DNA of 64,000 bases, taken from the NCBI GenBank assembly GCA_032717465.1, contig CM064691.1:2138315-2202314 (forward strand), written 5' to 3'. The stretch comes from Coenobita brevimanus (lineage: Eukaryota; Arthropoda; Malacostraca; Decapoda; Coenobitidae). This document shows positions 11,409 through 22,139 of this stretch, one piece after another; positions within the stretch are counted from its first letter, which is position 1; each line of letters starts with the position of its first letter. The translations under genes were made by a program, and so were the position numbers. The notes under the pieces are model-generated. The model ran no database searches, was not told where the DNA came from, and worked only from the letters and a program-made list of their open reading frames with translations.

Positions 11409-11885
11409 AAAAAAGAGGTTTATAGGGCAAAGTCTGAGTCTCAGAGACTTTTACTTGATAACCTAAATACTGTGAAATGGAAGAATATGATATTTAGGGC
11501 AGCACACTGGATGAAGAGGGAAAACAGGGATATCATAGGTGGGCAGTGTGTGAACAGTGATGATGGAAAGGTAGTGGTGAACAGTAAGGATATTAAAGAT
11601 GCCTGGAAAGGGCATTATAAAAGGTTGCTGAATGAAGAGTTTGACTGGGACAGGGAAGGTTTGGAGTCAGCATATCCAGTGTTTGGCCATTGGGCTCTGA
11701 TTGACTTTCTACTGTGAGAAAGGGCCATAGCCAGGATGCGGGTGGGGAAGGCAGCAGGTGTGTCTGGGTTGACTACTGAAATGTCGAAAGCCTCAGGAGA
11801 TTTAGAGGTGGAGTTAGTCACTGTCTTGATAAATACGATTATATATGAGTGTATTGTCCCAGATGATTGGCTGCACAGTGTAACT
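11409..11885 (+). pseudogene. LINE family 1, 5' fragment
   Basis: Plus-strand stretch matching the region between endonuclease and RT in the copy at 59511-61830: GGTTTATAGGGCAAAGTCTG, then codons for NRDIIGGQCVNSDDGKVVVN, LLNEEFDWDREGLE and VSGLTTEMSKASGD. The frame is broken near 11700. It ends abruptly after the VPDDWLHS codons, where a different LINE begins in the opposite orientation. Confidence 0.8.
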
Positions 11886-14120
11886 CACCGAATTCCAAAC
11901 CTCTCTTCCACACACACTCATCCACCATATCCCTCCACCTCCTTGGCCTACCTTGCCTCCTCCCTCCTTCATATTCACTCAGATATACCTTCTTCACCAC
12001 TCTATTGTTATCCATTCTTTCCACATGACCATACCATCTCAGTACACTCTCTTCGATTCTGGTGTCCACCGACTTCCTCACTCCACACCTTTCAAGAATC
12101 ACATTATTTCGTATCCTATCCACCCTCTGTACTCCACATACATTCCTCAGCAGTCCCATCTCCACTGCTCTTACTCTTGACTTTTCATTTTCATGCCACA
12201 CCATAGTCTCACACCCATATGTTAGAGTGGCACTAATACTCCTTCATGAAAGCCTCGTGCAACTGCAACACTCAAGTCTCTGTTTCTTATCAAGGCCTTC
12301 ATTGCACCAGCTACTTTTCTTCCTTGTGTCACTCTACTTTCCACTTCTTTTGCACATTTTCCTCTCTTCTCTATCACTGTATCCAAGTATTTGAACTCTC
12401 TCACCAATTCCAGTCTCTCTCCATTCACTGTTACATCACACTGGGTCACCTTCTCTCTCAATAACCATCACTTTACTCTTCTCTACATTTACTCTCAAGG
12501 CATGATGCCCACAGACAACAGCAAAACTCTGCGCTAGCATACCAAGTTCTTGTCCGGTACTTGCAAGCAGTACTGCATCATCAGCATACAACAAATTTGA
12601 GATATTCCATCTATCACCATTCATTACCAACACCATCCCTCTCTCCATTACTCGTGTTTTTACTTCTCTCATCACCTATCTATCTAACTATTGCCAGACA
12701 CCATAATCCTGTAAAGGGTGGCCATTTGACACTGAGTTAGTTGTTTTACAGGCAGGGGCACCAACCCTCCACCAACCCACTTGTTGACACGTAGGGAGCA
12801 CGTATGGTTTGGTTATATGGTTACCACCCAGCATTGTAAATGGTTTCTTGGCTCACAGGAAACCATTTGGCTCGTCACTCAATGTAAAGCCACCTGTAAA
12901 GGAAAGAAAAGGAATAAGAAGTGACAGGAAAGATAGAAGAAATAGGAAGAGAGGAGGGCAGGCACAGAAAAAGAATGATAAAAGCTTCATCCACATATAT
13001 ATTGAACAGCCATGGGGACATCACAAAACCTTGCCGCACGCCCACACCGATTGTGAACCATTCACTTAGATTCCCATAAACCATTACACATGCTTTGCTA
13101 CCAACATAAAAACTCTTGACAGCACCTAGCAGCTTACCTTCTACACCATACATGTGCAAAACTTTCCACAATCCTTCTCTGTCTACTTTGTCATATGCTT
13201 TTTCAGATCCATGAATGCCATAAACACCTTGTGGTCCTTCTAACAAGCCTTCTCTACTATCTGTCTCACTGCAAATACTTGATCCACACATCCTCTGCCA
13301 CTTCTAAAGCCACCCTATTATCATCACTCACTAGGACTTCTGATATCTCTCTTACTTTCTCTATAATATATACCTTCCCTATCACACTCAATAAACATAT
13401 GCCATGATAATTCTTGCACTTACTTCGCTCACCTACATTTTTGTCAGGGGTACAATCACAGCCTTTTTCCACTCAGCAGGCACAGTTTCACTCATCCATG
13501 TTTTCTTACATATCTCCAACAAGCACTTCATTCCACTCTCTCCACTACACTTAAGCATGTCTGCATACACCTCATCAACCCCAGCTGCTTTCCTATTTTT
13601 CAGCCGTTTCACAGAGCTCTTCACCTGTGCGAGTGTCGCGTCTCCTGGCATGGGATTCCTTCTCTGCACACCCCCAAAACCAACCACGTTTACAGCCGCT
13701 CTGCTCTCTCTATTCCCATTCATCAGACTTTCAAAATATTCTTTCCATCTGGTCCTTACTTCATCTCCATGGGTTAGTAACCTACCACCAGCATCCTTCA
13801 CACTATCACATTTCTTTGCAAAACTGCAAATTTGAATAAAATTTGTCACAAACGCTAATCTGCAAACAAAATCACACTTCTGCAAATGCAGAGTCTGGGG
13901 TCTGTGAAAGTGATGGCGGAAGTGCCCAATTCTGTTTCACATCATGACATATCTCACACTTTTGAACAAATTCTCTACTTCCACCCTCTTGCCCTCCTCA
14001 TTCACACCTCTCACATTCCACATGGCCATGCGAATCTGCCCATTTGGTTGGGGCCCTGGGCAGGTATTGGGCTCTCTGAGGCTCTCCAAAACATCTGCCA
14101 AGATTTAGTGATTTTAGATG
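11886..14120 (-). pseudogene. LINE family 3 (RTE-like), carrying a nested SINE
   Basis: Minus-strand element. From its 5' side: endonuclease start MAMWNVRGVNEEGKRVEVEN near 13960-14040, then RWKEYFESLMN and the pre-RT linker (13433-13830), NYHGICLLSVIGKVY, motif A region SEKAYDKVDREGLWK (near 13190), QGFVMSPWLFNIYVDE (near 13010), LLYADDAVLLAS (near 12560) and C-terminal LRWYGHVERMDNN (near 12040). Several frameshifts are present. It is interrupted at 12673-12990 by a SINE inserted between the YVDE codons and the following MREVK codons. Most of the endonuclease is missing. Confidence 0.8.
12673..12990 (-). repeat. SINE family A, inserted in LINE family 3
   Basis: Minus-strand copy with tail at the left: TATCTATCTAACTATTGCCA, then the LINE-like 3' segment, the body with TTGGTTATATGGTTACCACC, and a 5' end at AAAAGAATGATAAAAG. 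It splits the LINE between the YVDE and MREVK codons. Candidate target-site duplications (TCATCAC/TCATCCAC) are weak. Confidence 0.8.
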
Positions 14121-14303
14121 GGAGAATGTGGGGGACACTTAACCCGGTCAAAAACCCCAGTTATATGGTTACCACCCAGTGTACTCAATGGTTTCATGGG
14201 TTGCTACAGGAAACCATTTGGCTTGTCACTCAGTGTAGAGACCATAAGGCATCCCTACATTGAATGAGTGGATGACGGGCACTCCCACCTACCACCACCA
14301 CTT

Positions 14304-14310
<7 letters not shown>
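14121..14310 (-). repeat. SINE family A, internally deleted copy
   Basis: GTTATATGGTTACCACCCAG at 14160 and AACCATTTGGCTTGTCACTC are shared with the other copies. Then comes ATGAGTGGATGACGGGCACTC and CCACCTACCACCACC, the 5' end seen at 25160-25190. The segment between body and head is deleted. Confidence 0.65.
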
Positions 14311-14377
<67 letters not shown>

Positions 14378-14410
14378 TGTATATATATTCGTATATATAT
14401 ATATATATAT
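14311..14410. repeat. (TA)n microsatellite
   Basis: About 100 bp of TA repeat immediately before the 5' LTR; the LTR element appears to have inserted into it. Confidence 0.95.
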
Positions 14411-15413
14411 TGTCACAAGTCGGCTAGTGACATTGGCTTTTGTGGGAAACCGCGAACTCAAGTGGAATCCAAGTTTATCGTTCAGTTAACCGCTCATCGG
14501 CGGGAGTCCTTTCAAATCAATTTTTCAGTGTCATAAGTGATCGTCTTTGTGTGAGACATTAGTGCTTCCGCTGAGCGATTTGTTTTGGGCGCGTTTCGCT
14601 GACTCTAGCCATTAAAAAATGCGGCAATAGCCTTCTTTCTTTCCCACGAGTTGATCAGTCCAGTGTTTGCTTTGACGGAGAGAGGTACTGTGCTCCAGAA
14701 GTGTGAGAGGAGAGGTCAGCTAGCACCCAGACTCCACTAGACTACAGTTCTCCAGACTCCCACCTTTCGTTGGTGATACACAGCATTCATTGACCAGTAT
14801 TTCTTTTCGTTTTCCTAGTCTTAAGAGTTTAGTTAAGGTGTTTTTCCTAGGCATAAGAATTTAGCTCATGAGTGAGTGAGTGAGTGCGATCTCATTAATC
14901 TGATTTTGAAATGTAACGTTAAATTTATTTTGTAATCAATAAATTTAACAGTTCTTTTTCTTGAGCTTAATGTAATGTAAACTCTTGTTTCATTTCTCCG
15001 CAATTAAGCTTATTTCTCTTACAGCTCCTAGCTTGCATAAACGTTTGCCATTCATAACTGGTACTTAGGCCAGTCTTGTGTATTAAGCTTAAAATCCGTT
15101 GTGCCCCCTACGAGTTAAGCATCAGCAAGAATCTGATACTATTGTTAGTATTAGTTATTTATTGTCAGGGGTGAAGTAACTTTCTCCAGAGGCTAACAGT
15201 ACTAATAAACAGCAATTGAGTAATTAGTCTCTGCTGTGCACTGTTGAGAAAGTTTATAAATTCTCGTTCTTAGAGAATCGTGCGAAGCAAGCCAGCATAA
15301 AGTAATCGTTGCTTGATTTAGCAAGACAATCATTGTCCATGTTGTTCAATATTATTGAACATTATTATCATTATCATTTAATATTTGCATTTTATTTTAA
15401 AAACCCCGTGACA
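14411..15413 (+). repeat. 5' LTR
   Basis: Begins TGTCAC and ends GTGACA, a terminal inverted hexamer. AATAAA at 14938-14943 can serve as the poly(A) signal. Immediately followed by AT and TGGCGACCTCATTCC, which has the form of a tRNA primer-binding site. Confidence 0.9.
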
Positions 15414-15826
15414 ATTGGCGACCTCATTCCAGGATATTAATTCCTAGCTCTAAAGCTATTCATGAGATAATACTCACTCGTTCATTTTTAGGTATTTATC
15501 ATTAAAGTCTATAGGCACAAGTTTCCTGGTGGTTACCGTTAATTTAGCAAGTGAATTTTGCTTTATTAATCAATAGAGTACTTAACTCTAGTTTATTCTT
15601 GGTAACGCCAGACGATTTTATTCGTTCCTGGGAAGTCGCCGTACCCATTGTGTTAATTATTGAGTCTTCCCAGTTATTTGCATTTTTGCTTTATTCTTTT
15701 CCAGTTAACTAGATAAGACTGGTCACCACTAGCTTGTGTCTGTACTCTTTACTTGTGTTTATTAGCATTCGTTTGTGAAGTAGCAGTCAGTACTGAGTCG
15801 CTAGTTATTTAAACTGAGCTAGCATC

Positions 15827-17106
15827 ATGGCAGCCAGTGCTTATGTACAGGAAGCCAAAGATATGGGCCTCACAGACCCAGAGAAAATTCAGAGTTACGT
15901 TCTCTCACGGTTTAATCACGAGCAAGAACGTGAGAAAGATGCTCGTGAAGAGCGTAGAATCCAACGCGAACACGAGCGAGAACAGCGCGAATATGAGCGA
16001 GAACAGCGTGAGGAACGCGAAAAGGAGCGCGAACACGAGCAGAAACAATGCGAGCTCGAGTTAGAAAAAGAGCGACAACAGCGCAAACACGAGCAAAAAC
16101 AGCGCGAACTCGACTTAGAACATGAGCGAGAACAGCATGAGGAACGAGAGAGAGAACAAGAACATGAACGTGCCGAGCGAGAGCATGCGAAAAACACGAA
16201 TATGAAATGCTGAAGCTCAAGCGAGATTCCTTGGCTTCAGATACATCTGGTGCAGTTGGTCAAAGCTCCACGAGCGTTCTTCCTGCACATGTCCTGGCGA
16301 CCCCACGCATCAAGCTTCCTTCATACAAGGAAGGTGAGTGAATCGAGCCGTACATAGCTCGTTTTGAGGACATGGCAGACATGTATCAACTGGATGAGGC
16401 AGCTAAGCGGCTTCAGTTTCTTAGCCTATTTGAGGGCCCTGCCCTCGATATTCTCCACAGAATTCGCGGAGACAATCTCACGTATGAGATGATGAAAGCT
16501 GCACTCATTAAGGCGTATGGTCTCACAGTAGACGACGCCTAAGTTCAGTTCATGTGAGCTCGTCTCCAAGACAAGGAGACAGCTGTTCAGTTCCTCAATC
16601 GTCTCACTGCATACTTAAATGAGTGGATGGAGAAAGATGAAACTCCTTCCACGCGTGAGGGGATAATTGACCTTATGCTGCGTACACAGCTAGAGAGGTC
16701 ATGGCCTGCTGAGCTCATAGCACAGCTTAAGATCTGCCAGGTGAAAGATGCCAGCCAAATGGCAGAAAAGGCTGACGCATTCTTTACTGCATACGGGTAT
16801 CAAACTCGTAAGCAGCATACCTGGAACAAGAAAGCTGATAAATCTGAGAAGCCATCTCAGACTGAATCCTAGCAACAAGGCCATTCTCAGAATAATGGCC
16901 AAGGTCCAAAACCGCAGTGGAAGGACCAGGGGCAAAACACTCAGAAACCTGAGTGGAAGAGATACAACAAGTACCCTAATCAGCAGCAGTATCAGCCACG
17001 CAACCGACCATCGGGACAGATTTTTTCACCACCAGCTCAAAAGAGGCAGGAAGCGAACGCAGCCTTCATTCCTCAGCAGCAGCACGGTGGTCACGTCCCT
17101 ACCAGT
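15827..17106 (+). pseudogene. gag of the LTR element (five lesions)
   Basis: Starts MAASAYVQEAKDMGL. Residues ~27-120 form a highly charged Glu/Arg/Gln/His repeat (EREHEREQ type), probably a long coiled coil or single helix. After a one-base frameshift near 16190 it continues in another frame with the retrotransposon gag core (IKLPSYKEG, EPYIARFEDMADMYQLDE, FLSLFEGPALDIL), then a Gln/Asn/Pro-rich tail. In-frame stops are at 16339 (TGA), 16540 (TAA), 16555 (TGA) and 16870 (TAG). No CCHC zinc knuckle is visible. The gag core pattern is that of Ty3-type elements. The reading frame after the shift is the same one used by the open frame 17107-18207. Confidence 0.75.
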
Positions 17107-18207
17107 ATGGGTACTCCCCCACAGTTCACTAGTCCCACAGTGACAGTGAACCCCCCTCCACAGATGGCCAATGTTCCATCATCCCAGGCAGTGAGTACAA
17201 CCCCTCAAGTATATAATTCACAAGGCACAATGTTTGCCGCATCAATTCAGCAGCCTCATGATTGGCTAGCTGCTTCCTCCTCAGGCCCTCCCACAGGTGA
17301 CAGTACCTTCCTTGTTCAGCCAGGGTTTGTGGGAGGCATTCCTGTGAAGGTCCTGAGAGATAATGGTTCCTCAGGTTGCTCTGTCAAGCAGAGTTTAGTT
17401 CGGCCTGAGCAGTATACAGGTCAACAAATCCATGCAAACCTTATTGATGGATCAGTGAGATTGTTCCCCGAGGCATGTATCCAGGTGGCATCTCCATTTT
17501 ATACTGGTACGACACTCGCAGTTGTCATGCCAGAACCGTTATTTGACCTTATAACTGGCAACATTTTCGGTGTCAAGGATAGTTGCACCAAACATGACGC
17601 TACTCAGACTTCGGCTGCTGCGGTAACACGAGCCATGGCTGAGGCTCCAGACTATGTCACCCCAGTGTTCATTGAATCGCCGCAAGATCTGATGTGTAGT
17701 CAACTTGTTGTACAAGAACAACATTCTGACCCGACACTTGCTGTCGTGCGGAACAAACAAAAGGGTCGAGTGATTAAGTATTCACAGGGAGGTCGAGCCA
17801 AGTTCCTTTGTAAACAAGGACAGCTCTACCGTGAGTCACGAACACCTGAGGGCGAGGTACGACTGCAGCTTGTCGTTCCCGCCAAGTACCGCCTAGCAGT
17901 GTTACAATGGGGTCATTGTTCAGCCTCAGGAGGTCACATGGGCAAAAGGAAGACCCAGGGCCGTATCCGAGCTGACTTTTTCTGGCCAGGGATGGGACGA
18001 GACATAGATAGTTTTGTCCGTTCCTGCAGTGTGTGTCAAAGTAACACCACTAATCAGGGATATGTCCTTCCTGTGCTGCTCGTAACCACACCTGCAATCT
18101 CTGAGTCAGCTGAGAGACAGGGTAGTGGTGAAGTGGGTGCAGACATGATATCTCGCCCATTGGCCCCACAGGACACAGTATGTCCAGGGCCTGTACATAC
18201 ATATTAA
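17107..18207 (+). CDS. Protease-like region fused to integrase zinc-binding domain
   Basis: A single open frame of 366 codons. The first ~75 residues continue the Pro/Gln/Thr-rich gag tail. Around residues 80-160 is an aspartic-protease-like segment (VKVLRDNGSSGCSV, then LFDLITGNIFG), but the expected D-T/S-G is D-N-G. The frame then passes directly to an integrase N-terminal HHCC zinc domain (WGHCSASGGHMG, then CSVCQS) near 17910-18050. It skips RT and RNase H and ends soon after in sequence without the integrase core. The join suggests a large in-frame internal deletion. The frame stays open while gag upstream has four stops, so openness may be chance or due to different ages of damage. Confidence 0.7.
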   Translation: MGTPPQFTSPTVTVNPPPQMANVPSSQAVSTTPQVYNSQGTMFAASIQQPHDWLAASSSGPPTGDSTFLVQPGFVGGIPVKVLRDNGSSGCSVKQSLVRPEQYTGQQIHANLIDGSVRLFPEACIQVASPFYTGTTLAVVMPEPLFDLITGNIFGVKDSCTKHDATQTSAAAVTRAMAEAPDYVTPVFIESPQDLMCSQLVVQEQHSDPTLAVVRNKQKGRVIKYSQGGRAKFLCKQGQLYRESRTPEGEVRLQLVVPAKYRLAVLQWGHCSASGGHMGKRKTQGRIRADFFWPGMGRDIDSFVRSCSVCQSNTTNQGYVLPVLLVTTPAISESAERQGSGEVGADMISRPLAPQDTVCPGPVHTY

Positions 18208-18777
18208 GTACTGTAGGTTAAGGGGGAAGTTCAAGAGAGAACTCCGCAGAGGCGACTCGAGGCTATGGAAGACCCGAGTTTGCACAAGGATTCTCAGCTC
18301 CCCGATACTAATATAAGTACTGTAGGTTAAGGGGGAAGTTCAAGAGAGAACTCTGCAGAGGCGACTCGAGGTTATGGAAGACCCGAGTTTGCACAAGGAT
18401 TCTCAGCTCCCCGATACTAATATAAGAACTGTAGGTTAAGGGGAAAGTTCGAGAGAGAACTCCGCAGAGGCGACTCGAGGCTATGGAAGACCCGAGTTTG
18501 CACAAGGATTCTCAGCTCCCCGATACTAATATAAGTAATGTAGGTTAAGGGGAAAGTTCGAGAGAGAACTCCGCAGAGGCGACTCGAGGCTATGGAAGAC
18601 CCGAGTTTGCACAAGGATTCTCAGCTCCCCGATACTAATATAAGTAATGTAGGTTAAGGGGAAAGTTCGAGAGAGAACTCCGCAGAGGCGACTCGAGGCT
18701 ATGGAAGACCTGAGTTTGCACAAGGATTCTCAGTTCTCCGATATTAATATAAGTACTGCAGGTTAAGGGGGATAATG
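18206..18777 (+). repeat. 109-bp tandem array, five copies plus a partial sixth
   Basis: Units start at 18206, 18315, 18424, 18533, 18642 and 18751, exactly 109 bp apart, each opening AAGTA-TGTAGGTTAAGGGG. Copies are nearly identical. Since 109 is not a multiple of three, frames rotate through the array; the short minus-strand frames here are by-products. It lies just after the last codons of the coding region. Confidence 0.95.
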
Positions 18778-19349
18778 GCAACCTCGAATGTACGTCGTAG
18801 CACTGACTGCTAGGCAGATAGAGTAATTGTAACATAATAAAATTTTTGTCTCATCGACATTTTTGATGCTCCACCTCAATTGATTTTGCAGGTACAGCAA
18901 TGGGCGTAGCAGTTTTGCTGTGCGGGCCAGCTGATCGTCTGACGCACGCTGCCGCCTCTTCTCCTCTGCCTTCGTCGTCGCCATATTATTAATATATACT
19001 GTGTCATTTTACACGTAGGTACAGTTACACCACAACTGTTACACCTACACCATGTATTACGTACATCACGCTACACAACAATTAGTTGTCAGTGTAAATG
19101 TAGCGACTTTTCGCTCAGTTTGACCCGAGTACAGGATTTTCACCGTCGTCACGGAGTTTTTCCCTCAAGCTTGCCTCTATTAACGTAAATACAAGGTTTT
19201 TTCGCTCACTGGTGACTGCGACTTTCTCCTGTAGCAGGATAGCACACACACCACAGTGTGAATCTTGTGTGACTGAGCTAGGATTTATATGTATGCATAT
19301 TGAAATCTTTTTTCTGAAAGAAAAAAGATTTGATTTTGATGGGGCGTAA
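18778..19349 (+). other. 3' untranslated internal region of the LTR element
   Basis: Non-coding on the plus strand, ending in an A/G-rich tract (19308-19345, GAAAGAAAAAAG then GATGGGGCG) that can act as the polypurine primer before the 3' LTR. A minus-strand open frame from 18984 begins MATTKAEEKRRQRASDD; it is short and I cannot say whether it is used. Confidence 0.5.
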
Positions 19350-20339
19350 TGTCACGAGTCGGCTAGTAACATTGGCTTTTGTGGGAAACCGCGAACTCAA
19401 GTGGAATCCCAGTTTATCGTTCAGTTAACTGCTCATCGGCGGGAGTCCTTTCAAATCAATTTTTCAGTGTCATAAGTGATCGTCTTTGTGTGAGACATTA
19501 GCGCTTCCGCTGAGCGATTTGTTTTGGGCACGTTTCGCTCACTCTAGCCGTTAAAAAATGCGGCGATTGCCTTCTTTCTTTCCCACGAGTTGATCAGTCC
19601 AGTGTTTGCTTTGACGGAGAGAGGTACTGTGCTCCAGAAGTGTGAGAGGAGAGGTCAGCTAGCACCCAGACTCCACTAGACTACAGTTCTCCAGACTCCC
19701 ACCTTTCGTTGGTGATACACAGCATTCATTGACCAGTATTTCTTTTCGTTTTCCTAGTCTTAAGAGTTTAGTTAAGGTGTTTTTCCTAGGCATAAGAATT
19801 TAGCTCGTGAGTGAATGAGTGAGATCTCATTAATTTGATTTTGAAATGTAACGTTAAATTTATTTAGTAATCAATAAATTTAACAGTTCTTTTTCTTGAG
19901 CTTAATGTAATGTAAACTCTTGTTTCATTTCTCCGCAATTAAGCTTATTTCTCTTATAGCTCCTAGCTTGCATAAACGTTTGCCATTCATAACTGGTACT
20001 TAGGCCAGTCTTGTGTATTAAGCTTAAAATCCGTTGTGCCTCCTACGAGTTAAGCATCAGCAAGAACCTGATACTATTGTTAGTATTAGTTTTTATTGTC
20101 AGGGGTGAAGTAACTTTCTCCAGAGGCTAACAGTACTAATAACCAGCAATTGAGTAAGTCTCTGCTGTGTACTGTTGAGAAAGTTTATAAATTCTCGTTC
20201 TTAGAGAATCATGCGAAGCAAGCCAGCGTAAAGTAATCGTTGCTTGATTTAGCAAGACAATCATTGTCCCTGTTGTTCAATATTATTGAACATTATTATC
20301 ATTATCATTTAATATTTGCATTTTATTTTAAAAACCCCA

Positions 20340-20344
<5 letters not shown>
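19350..20344 (+). repeat. 3' LTR
   Basis: Matches the 5' LTR nearly end to end, beginning TGTCACGAGTCGGCTAG, with AATAAA at 19873-19878. The expected terminal GTGACA reads ATGATA and runs into a (TA)n tract, so the last bases have mutated or been eroded. Confidence 0.9.
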
Positions 20345-20398
<54 letters not shown>

Positions 20399-20417
20399 TA
20401 TACACATACAGTATATA

Positions 20418-20447
<30 letters not shown>
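20345..20447. repeat. (TA)n microsatellite
   Basis: TA repeat with a CACATACAGTATATACTG interruption, lying between the 3' LTR and the left terminus of the Tc1-like element. Confidence 0.95.
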
Positions 20448-20451
<4 letters not shown>

Positions 20452-21831
20452 CTCGTCAGAAGTATGGAGCCCCCTGCGTCCCTCCTGAGAAACAAACCTT
20501 TCAACATTGAAAAAACATATAAATAATGCATTTTATTTACCTTTGGTGCTTCGTATGGTAGCCTTTACGTTTCTTCACGGACCTGAGACGTCTTGGAAGT
20601 AAAAGGGCAAGGCTCCTGAGGTGCTGGAGCGGTATTTTGTCCCAGGAGTCACGAATGGCGGCTTCCAGCTTAGGCAGAGAGCTCACGTCCTTCCCTTGGA
20701 GACTCTTCTTTACGAGGTACCAGAGGTTTTCAATCGGGTTGAGGTCTGGGCTATTTCCTGGCCAGTCTGTCATGAATGATACCTCGCAGTCACGAAGCCA
20801 ATTGGTGACCGATTTGGCCTTGTGAGCAGGTGCACCGTCCTGCTGAAACACTCGTGCACCTGTTAGCTCGAAGGAGTCTGGTAAATGATCACACAGAAGC
20901 TCCAGGTAAACATCCTGATTCACTCTGAGGTTCTTGGGAAGTACAACAAGCTTCCCCAAACCCTTCCCTGAGAAACAACCCCATACCATGAGTGAATCAG
21001 GATGTTTAACTGTACTTTATACATACCGTGGGTCAAGTGGGTCACTACCTTTGCGTGCTCCTCTGTTACAGGTAACACTAAACGTTGCCTCATCAGACCA
21101 CAACACTGACAACCACTGCTCCTCACCCCAGTTTAGATATTTATTAGCAAAGGCAAGCCTACGAATTCTCTGGCTGCTAGAGAGAAGAGGCTTTTTCACA
21201 GGCCTGTGACTTGTGTAACCAAGCTCATGCACCCTACGAGACACTGTTCTCACTGACACCTCACCAAACACTTCTGGGTTGCTATCCTTAATTTTCCTTG
21301 CACTCACACGAGGATTAAACTCCACTGCACGTTATAAAACATTAACAGACCTTGGGGAAGTTTTCCTAGGCCTACCAGACCTCGGTTTCTTTGTGGGAAC
21401 TTCACCACTGTTTTCCTCCCGAAACCGCGCACACCAACGACGCACTGTCGATCGTACCACACCAACCAATTCACTAATTTCCTTTGTCTGGTGGCCTGCC
21501 TCCTTTAGAGCAATGATCTGGGATATGATTTCACTCGATAGTTCACGGGTAGGTGCCATAACAAAGTTTTAAAGGCCAAAACACTGCGGGACACTCGGTA
21601 AAAAATGGCGCAATTTGAGAGGGACACTCGGCGGAGTTCCTCTCTCTCAGGCAGCCCGTGGGCGACTGAGGCGGGAACCAACCAGCGTGTCGGAAGGCCT
21701 CAGGCTACCGTGACGTCATGCTCGGAGCTCAAACTTGTGGCTCAATTCTTACCCACAAAAATGGGTGATTCTTTTTGGGCCATAAGTATTGCGCGCCCGG
21801 CGGACAACGCTGAATACTTCTGACGAGTACT
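20448..21831 (-). mobile_element. Tc1-like transposon (about 1.38 kb)
   Basis: Termini: AGTGCTCGTCAGAAGTAT at 20448 and its inverted counterpart AGTACTCGTCAGAAGTAT ending at 21831, flanked by TA tracts on both sides. It contains one transposase gene on the minus strand. Its length, terminal repeats and TA flanks are as expected for Tc1/mariner elements. Confidence 0.9.
20537..21559 (-). pseudogene. Tc1-like transposase with two nonsense codons
   Basis: A single frame of 341 codons from ATG at 21559 to the stop at 20537, the normal size for the family. Order: N-terminal helix-turn-helix (EISELVGVVRSTVRRW), GRPRK linker with KPRSGRPRKTSPR, second HTH (VRTVSRRVHELGY), catalytic region with LWSDEATF, VFQQDGAPAH and SPDLNPIENLW. 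The second Asp and the Glu are separated by 35 residues, close to the DD34E rule. The only lesions are two in-frame TAA codons, after SVNVL (near 21330) and after DPRYV (near 21015); no frameshift. The copy is therefore recently silenced or slightly damaged. Confidence 0.9.
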
Positions 21832-21832
21832 G

Positions 21833-21866
<34 letters not shown>

Positions 21867-21875
21867 CTGTACATA

Positions 21876-22090
21876 TCTATCTATCTATCTATTGCCCGAC
21901 GCCTCAATTCCATTCGGGGTGGCCACAAACAAATCGCCTCCACGTTGCCCTGTCCCTCGCCATTTCACTGCCCTGCTCCCAACTCACCCCCCCCTCTCAC
22001 ATATACCTCTCCACCCCATCCCTCCATCTCATTCTCGGCCTCCCCCTCCACCTCACTCACATACACTCTCTTCGTCAGTCTTTCACCTAC
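21876..22090 (-). pseudogene. LINE family 2, 3' end only
   Basis: Left edge is the (TATC)n tail and ATTGCCCGACGCCTCAATTC, then the reverse complement of the terminal coding part (minus-strand [20 protein letters not shown]). Truncated at ~22090. Confidence 0.85.
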
Positions 22091-22139
22091 AGGACAGGGC
22101 TGGTGCTGAGAAATTGGATTTGCCGAATAATAAAAAACC

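Larger units (their letters stand above)
14411..20344 (+). mobile_element. Ty3-type LTR retrotransposon, internally deleted (no RT)
   Basis: Complete LTR-to-LTR element in a TA microsatellite. Order: 5' LTR 14411-15413, primer-binding-like TGGCGACC at 15416, gag from 15827, protease-like region and a zinc-binding integrase start in one frame to 18207, a 109-bp tandem array 18206-18777, an untranslated part, and the 3' LTR from 19350. RT, RNase H and the integrase core are absent, so it could only have moved with help from another element. The LTRs differ by roughly two dozen substitutions and three small indels by eye (about 2-3 percent). Confidence 0.85.

Noticed and set aside
15912..16220. 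Antisense Ser/Arg/Val-rich frames opposite gag
   Set aside because: They mirror the GAGCG/GAACG repeat of the gag coding strand and have no independent support.
18206..18777. CRISPR-like array
   Set aside because: The units are contiguous 109-bp repeats without spacers, in a eukaryotic retrotransposon.
18308..18835. Four similar 65-residue minus-strand frames at 109-bp steps
   Set aside because: By-products of the tandem array; unit length is not a multiple of three and no frame continues through it.
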